Positions 61,964 to 64,000 of a DNA stretch of 64,000 nt are shown here, piece by piece. Source of the stretch: Branchiostoma floridae (Eukaryota > Chordata > Leptocardii > Amphioxiformes > Branchiostomatidae); the NCBI RefSeq assembly GCF_000003815.2, contig NC_049989.1:9410228-9474227 (forward strand), written 5' to 3'. The notes under the pieces were generated by a model. That model saw only the letters and a list, made by a program, of their open reading frames with translations, was not told where the DNA came from and ran no database searches. The stretch's first letter is position 1. The number at the start of each line of letters is the position of its first letter. Both the position numbers and the translations under genes were made by a program.

Positions 61964-64000
61964 CTAAAATAGCTCCCAGCTGTCCATGCTGACCATCATC
62001 ATGGCGTTATGGAAGTGTCCAGGAGAGCAGTCGTGCAGGTAAGCCCAGACGGAGGCAGGGCCGTCCCCGCCCGCCCGCACCCTGTGGAAGCCTCCGATGG
62101 GGAGGGGCAGCTCCGTACCGACCGGGACGGGGGTGTGCACCTTCTTGATCTGTACAGAGACATCCCCGCTCACGGTTAGCAGTGAGATGTTAGAGCACGG
62201 CCCGCCAGCTTGGAGTGTCGTCTTGAAAACCTGGTGTACGTACAAAAACAGAACTAAAACTACTTATCTTTCTCCTAAATACGAATATGTCGATTTCTAG
62301 GGATATTGCACAAAAACGACCAGTTATCTTTCAAGTTGTTCAAGTCACGGCAAAGAGAGAAAAGTATAGACATGTTGGAGAGAGAGAGTAGAAGAGACAC
62401 AGAGAGACTCAAATATGTCAAAATGTTACGGATAAAGAGTGAGTGAGAAAAAGTGAGAGGACGACAGACAGTAAGGCAAATAGACAAATAGAAAGAAGGT
62501 AAGAGGCTTAAAAGAAAGAGAGAGCGCATCAAGAAAGAAAGAAGGAAAGGGACGATCGAAGTCCCTGGCCCCATGCAAAGACGTACCCCATTAGGTTTGT
62601 CCATGAAGAAGGACGCCATTTTCCCTTGATCCTTCGCCTCCTCACGGATTCGGTCCATCTCGGAAAAGTCGATCTCGGAGTCGGGCAGTCGGGTCTCCAG
62701 CCAGGGGTAGTGGAAGGCCCAGTAGTCAACAGTGGTGAGGTCAACTGATGGGTCAACCCATCTTTGGAAAGGCCTGAGGAGGACAGAGAAAAATGTCCAT
62801 ATGACCAAACGACTGACAACATTTAATGACTATTTGAGAATGGAAATGATCAAGTGTTCGTTCTGATCTGTAAAGTTATAGATTCTTGGGAGTGATCAGA
62901 ATTGCGTTTGGAAAAAAAGACAGGGCATTTACTTACACTTACTTACTTAATGTTCTCAAAACTGTTCGCTCACCTGTTATTCAGTGACCTCCACATGTCC
63001 AACCTCACACTTGCGGGGCTGCCCGTGGTCTCCAGGTGCCCCCTGCCGAGATGTTGGGCGTACTGCAGGATCAGTTCAGGGTCTGTTATCATTCTCTTCA
63101 TCTGCCTGGCATTGATCTGCAAAAGAAAATAAAGGTTGACAAAAATTTTCATTTAGGTTAACCGTTTTCATCAAAGTTTTAAAAGGTTTTAATTGGGTTA
63201 CTTCTATTGTCATGTGGTACTTACGTATACGTTACTTAGAATAAAGGTTATAAAATCATCATTATCTTTCATGCCAAAACATTTCTCTGATCCTAGTTAC
63301 CTAAAAGGACTATGTCTATATTGTTTCTTCTTCGCAACAAATGATACCTACCTGGTAGCCAGTGTGCACTACTTCAGCGCCACCTTGCGGTCTTATCAGA
63401 GTGCGCAGTATGACGTCTTCTGCATTCAACATCATTCTCCAGCTGAACTGATGGCCTTCCATGGTCCAGTTGACGTCACCTGGGTACAGCCAATGGCGGA
63501 AAGGCACAAGGCACTGCGCAGTGACGTAGCAGAAGAGAAGGGCGAATAGCGGACGACATAACTTTGATGTTTGAGCTTTCTTCCCATCTTTGCTTGTGGA
63601 GGGATATGCAGAATTGGCAAAGTTTTTCAGAGCCGGAATTTTTGAAACCGTCTCTGGTTCGATAAAAAGTATATTTGTGGCCATCATGACCCAAGGAAAC
63701 GTGCCGATTTTGAAAACGAAATGATTTGTCAAATGGAACCCAAATGTGAGGAGGAAGCCCATTGGTCGGAATGTCTTGCTGATCAGCATGAAGCCAATCA
63801 CAAAGTCGAAGACTAGTCCACCAGCGCTGAAGAAGTAACCAATCACACTAGGCGCATATTCAGGTGGTACAACCAATTCGGCCAATTGACGAATAGGTTC
63901 AACCCTATAGAACCAAGTCTTACATGGCTCACCACGGACAAACCCATCGTAATTCATTTTGGCGATACTCCCATAGAAAATACAGACAAATATCTGGAAT
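61964..64000 (-). CDS. GGCX: vitamin K-dependent gamma-carboxylase, C-terminal part (5' end outside window)
   Basis: Exons 63993-63352, 63116-62974, 62773-62587 and 62230-61964 (stop TAG) join in frame and give 412 residues. The first visible exon reads YGSIAKMNYDGFVRGEPC. Its Lys aligns with the human catalytic-base Lys218 region (KKLDADW). Transmembrane-like segments (GLVFDFVIGFMLI, FHLTNHFVFKIGTFPWVMMATNILF) follow, with the DVNWTMEGHQFSWRMML block shared with GGCX. The last exon encodes a lumenal beta-rich domain (LPLPIGGFHRVRAG). GGCX converts Glu to Gla in ER cargo using reduced vitamin K. The C-terminus ends soon after the beta domain (SMDSWELF), much shorter than in human. An invertebrate GGCX-like paralogue is possible. 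Confidence 0.88.
62372..62550. repeat. purine-rich simple sequence in a GGCX intron
   Basis: A GA/GAAA-rich tract (GGAGAGAGAGAG, AAGAAAGAAAGAAGG) between the last two GGCX exons. Low-complexity only. Long frames on either strand are artefacts. Confidence 0.6.

Noticed and set aside
62275-62808. 177-codon minus-strand frame extending the GGCX exon
   Set aside because: Beyond 62587 it reads through the intron (donor GGG|GTACGT) into a purine-rich simple repeat; only 62587-62773 aligns with the family.

Overview
This is a 64-kb piece of an invertebrate chordate genome, most likely an amphioxus (Branchiostoma). The evidence is spliced genes with GT-AG introns, proteins that align almost gap-free with vertebrate orthologues over their whole length, introns packed with small DNA transposons, and a tyrosine-recombinase (Ngaro-type) retrotransposon. 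The species call is inference. No bacterial features, operons or CRISPR arrays were seen. Orthologue names rest on remembered family sequences, because no search could be run. I checked each exon-junction phase by hand, and all closed in frame.

Gene order and strand: NSMAF/FAN-like C-terminus (+, 1-1693); SWAP70/DEF6 (-, 4608-17366, 10 coding exons); ETFBKMT/METTL20 (+, 18126-19832, 3 exons); RPLP2 (-, 20555-22694 plus a non-coding first exon); MED21 (+, 23725-27249, 5 exons); CLTC, clathrin heavy chain (-, 29296-57820, 31 exons, 1683 codons); and the 3' half of a gamma-glutamyl carboxylase gene, GGCX (-, 61964 to the window end). The first six genes strictly alternate in strand. This gives two short divergent promoter regions (SWAP70/ETFBKMT, about 0.76 kb; RPLP2/MED21, about 0.25 kb) and three convergent gene ends.

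The genes do not form one pathway. They are housekeeping functions: vesicle coat, ribosome stalk, Mediator, and mitochondrial lysine methylation, plus a Rac-type exchange factor/PH protein, a TNF-receptor adaptor and vitamin K-dependent carboxylation.

Mobile DNA fills the introns. It includes a 5.7-kb Ngaro-like element with the diagnostic A1-B1A2-B2 split direct repeats (9601-15288); a 1.2-kb inverted-repeat element in MED21 intron 2; a 0.63-kb foldback element in SWAP70 intron 1; a 1.6-kb pogo-like element carrying a transposase DNA-binding remnant in a CLTC intron; a 1.3-kb Harbinger-like element; several hAT-like MITEs with visible 8-bp target duplications; and five copies of a TA-flanked CTGTAAATGC MITE.

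The most unusual host-gene observation is a second, in-frame terminal exon in RPLP2 that encodes a different acidic stalk tail. Two assembly gaps (33117-33216 and 59119-59340) are flanked by duplicated sequence.
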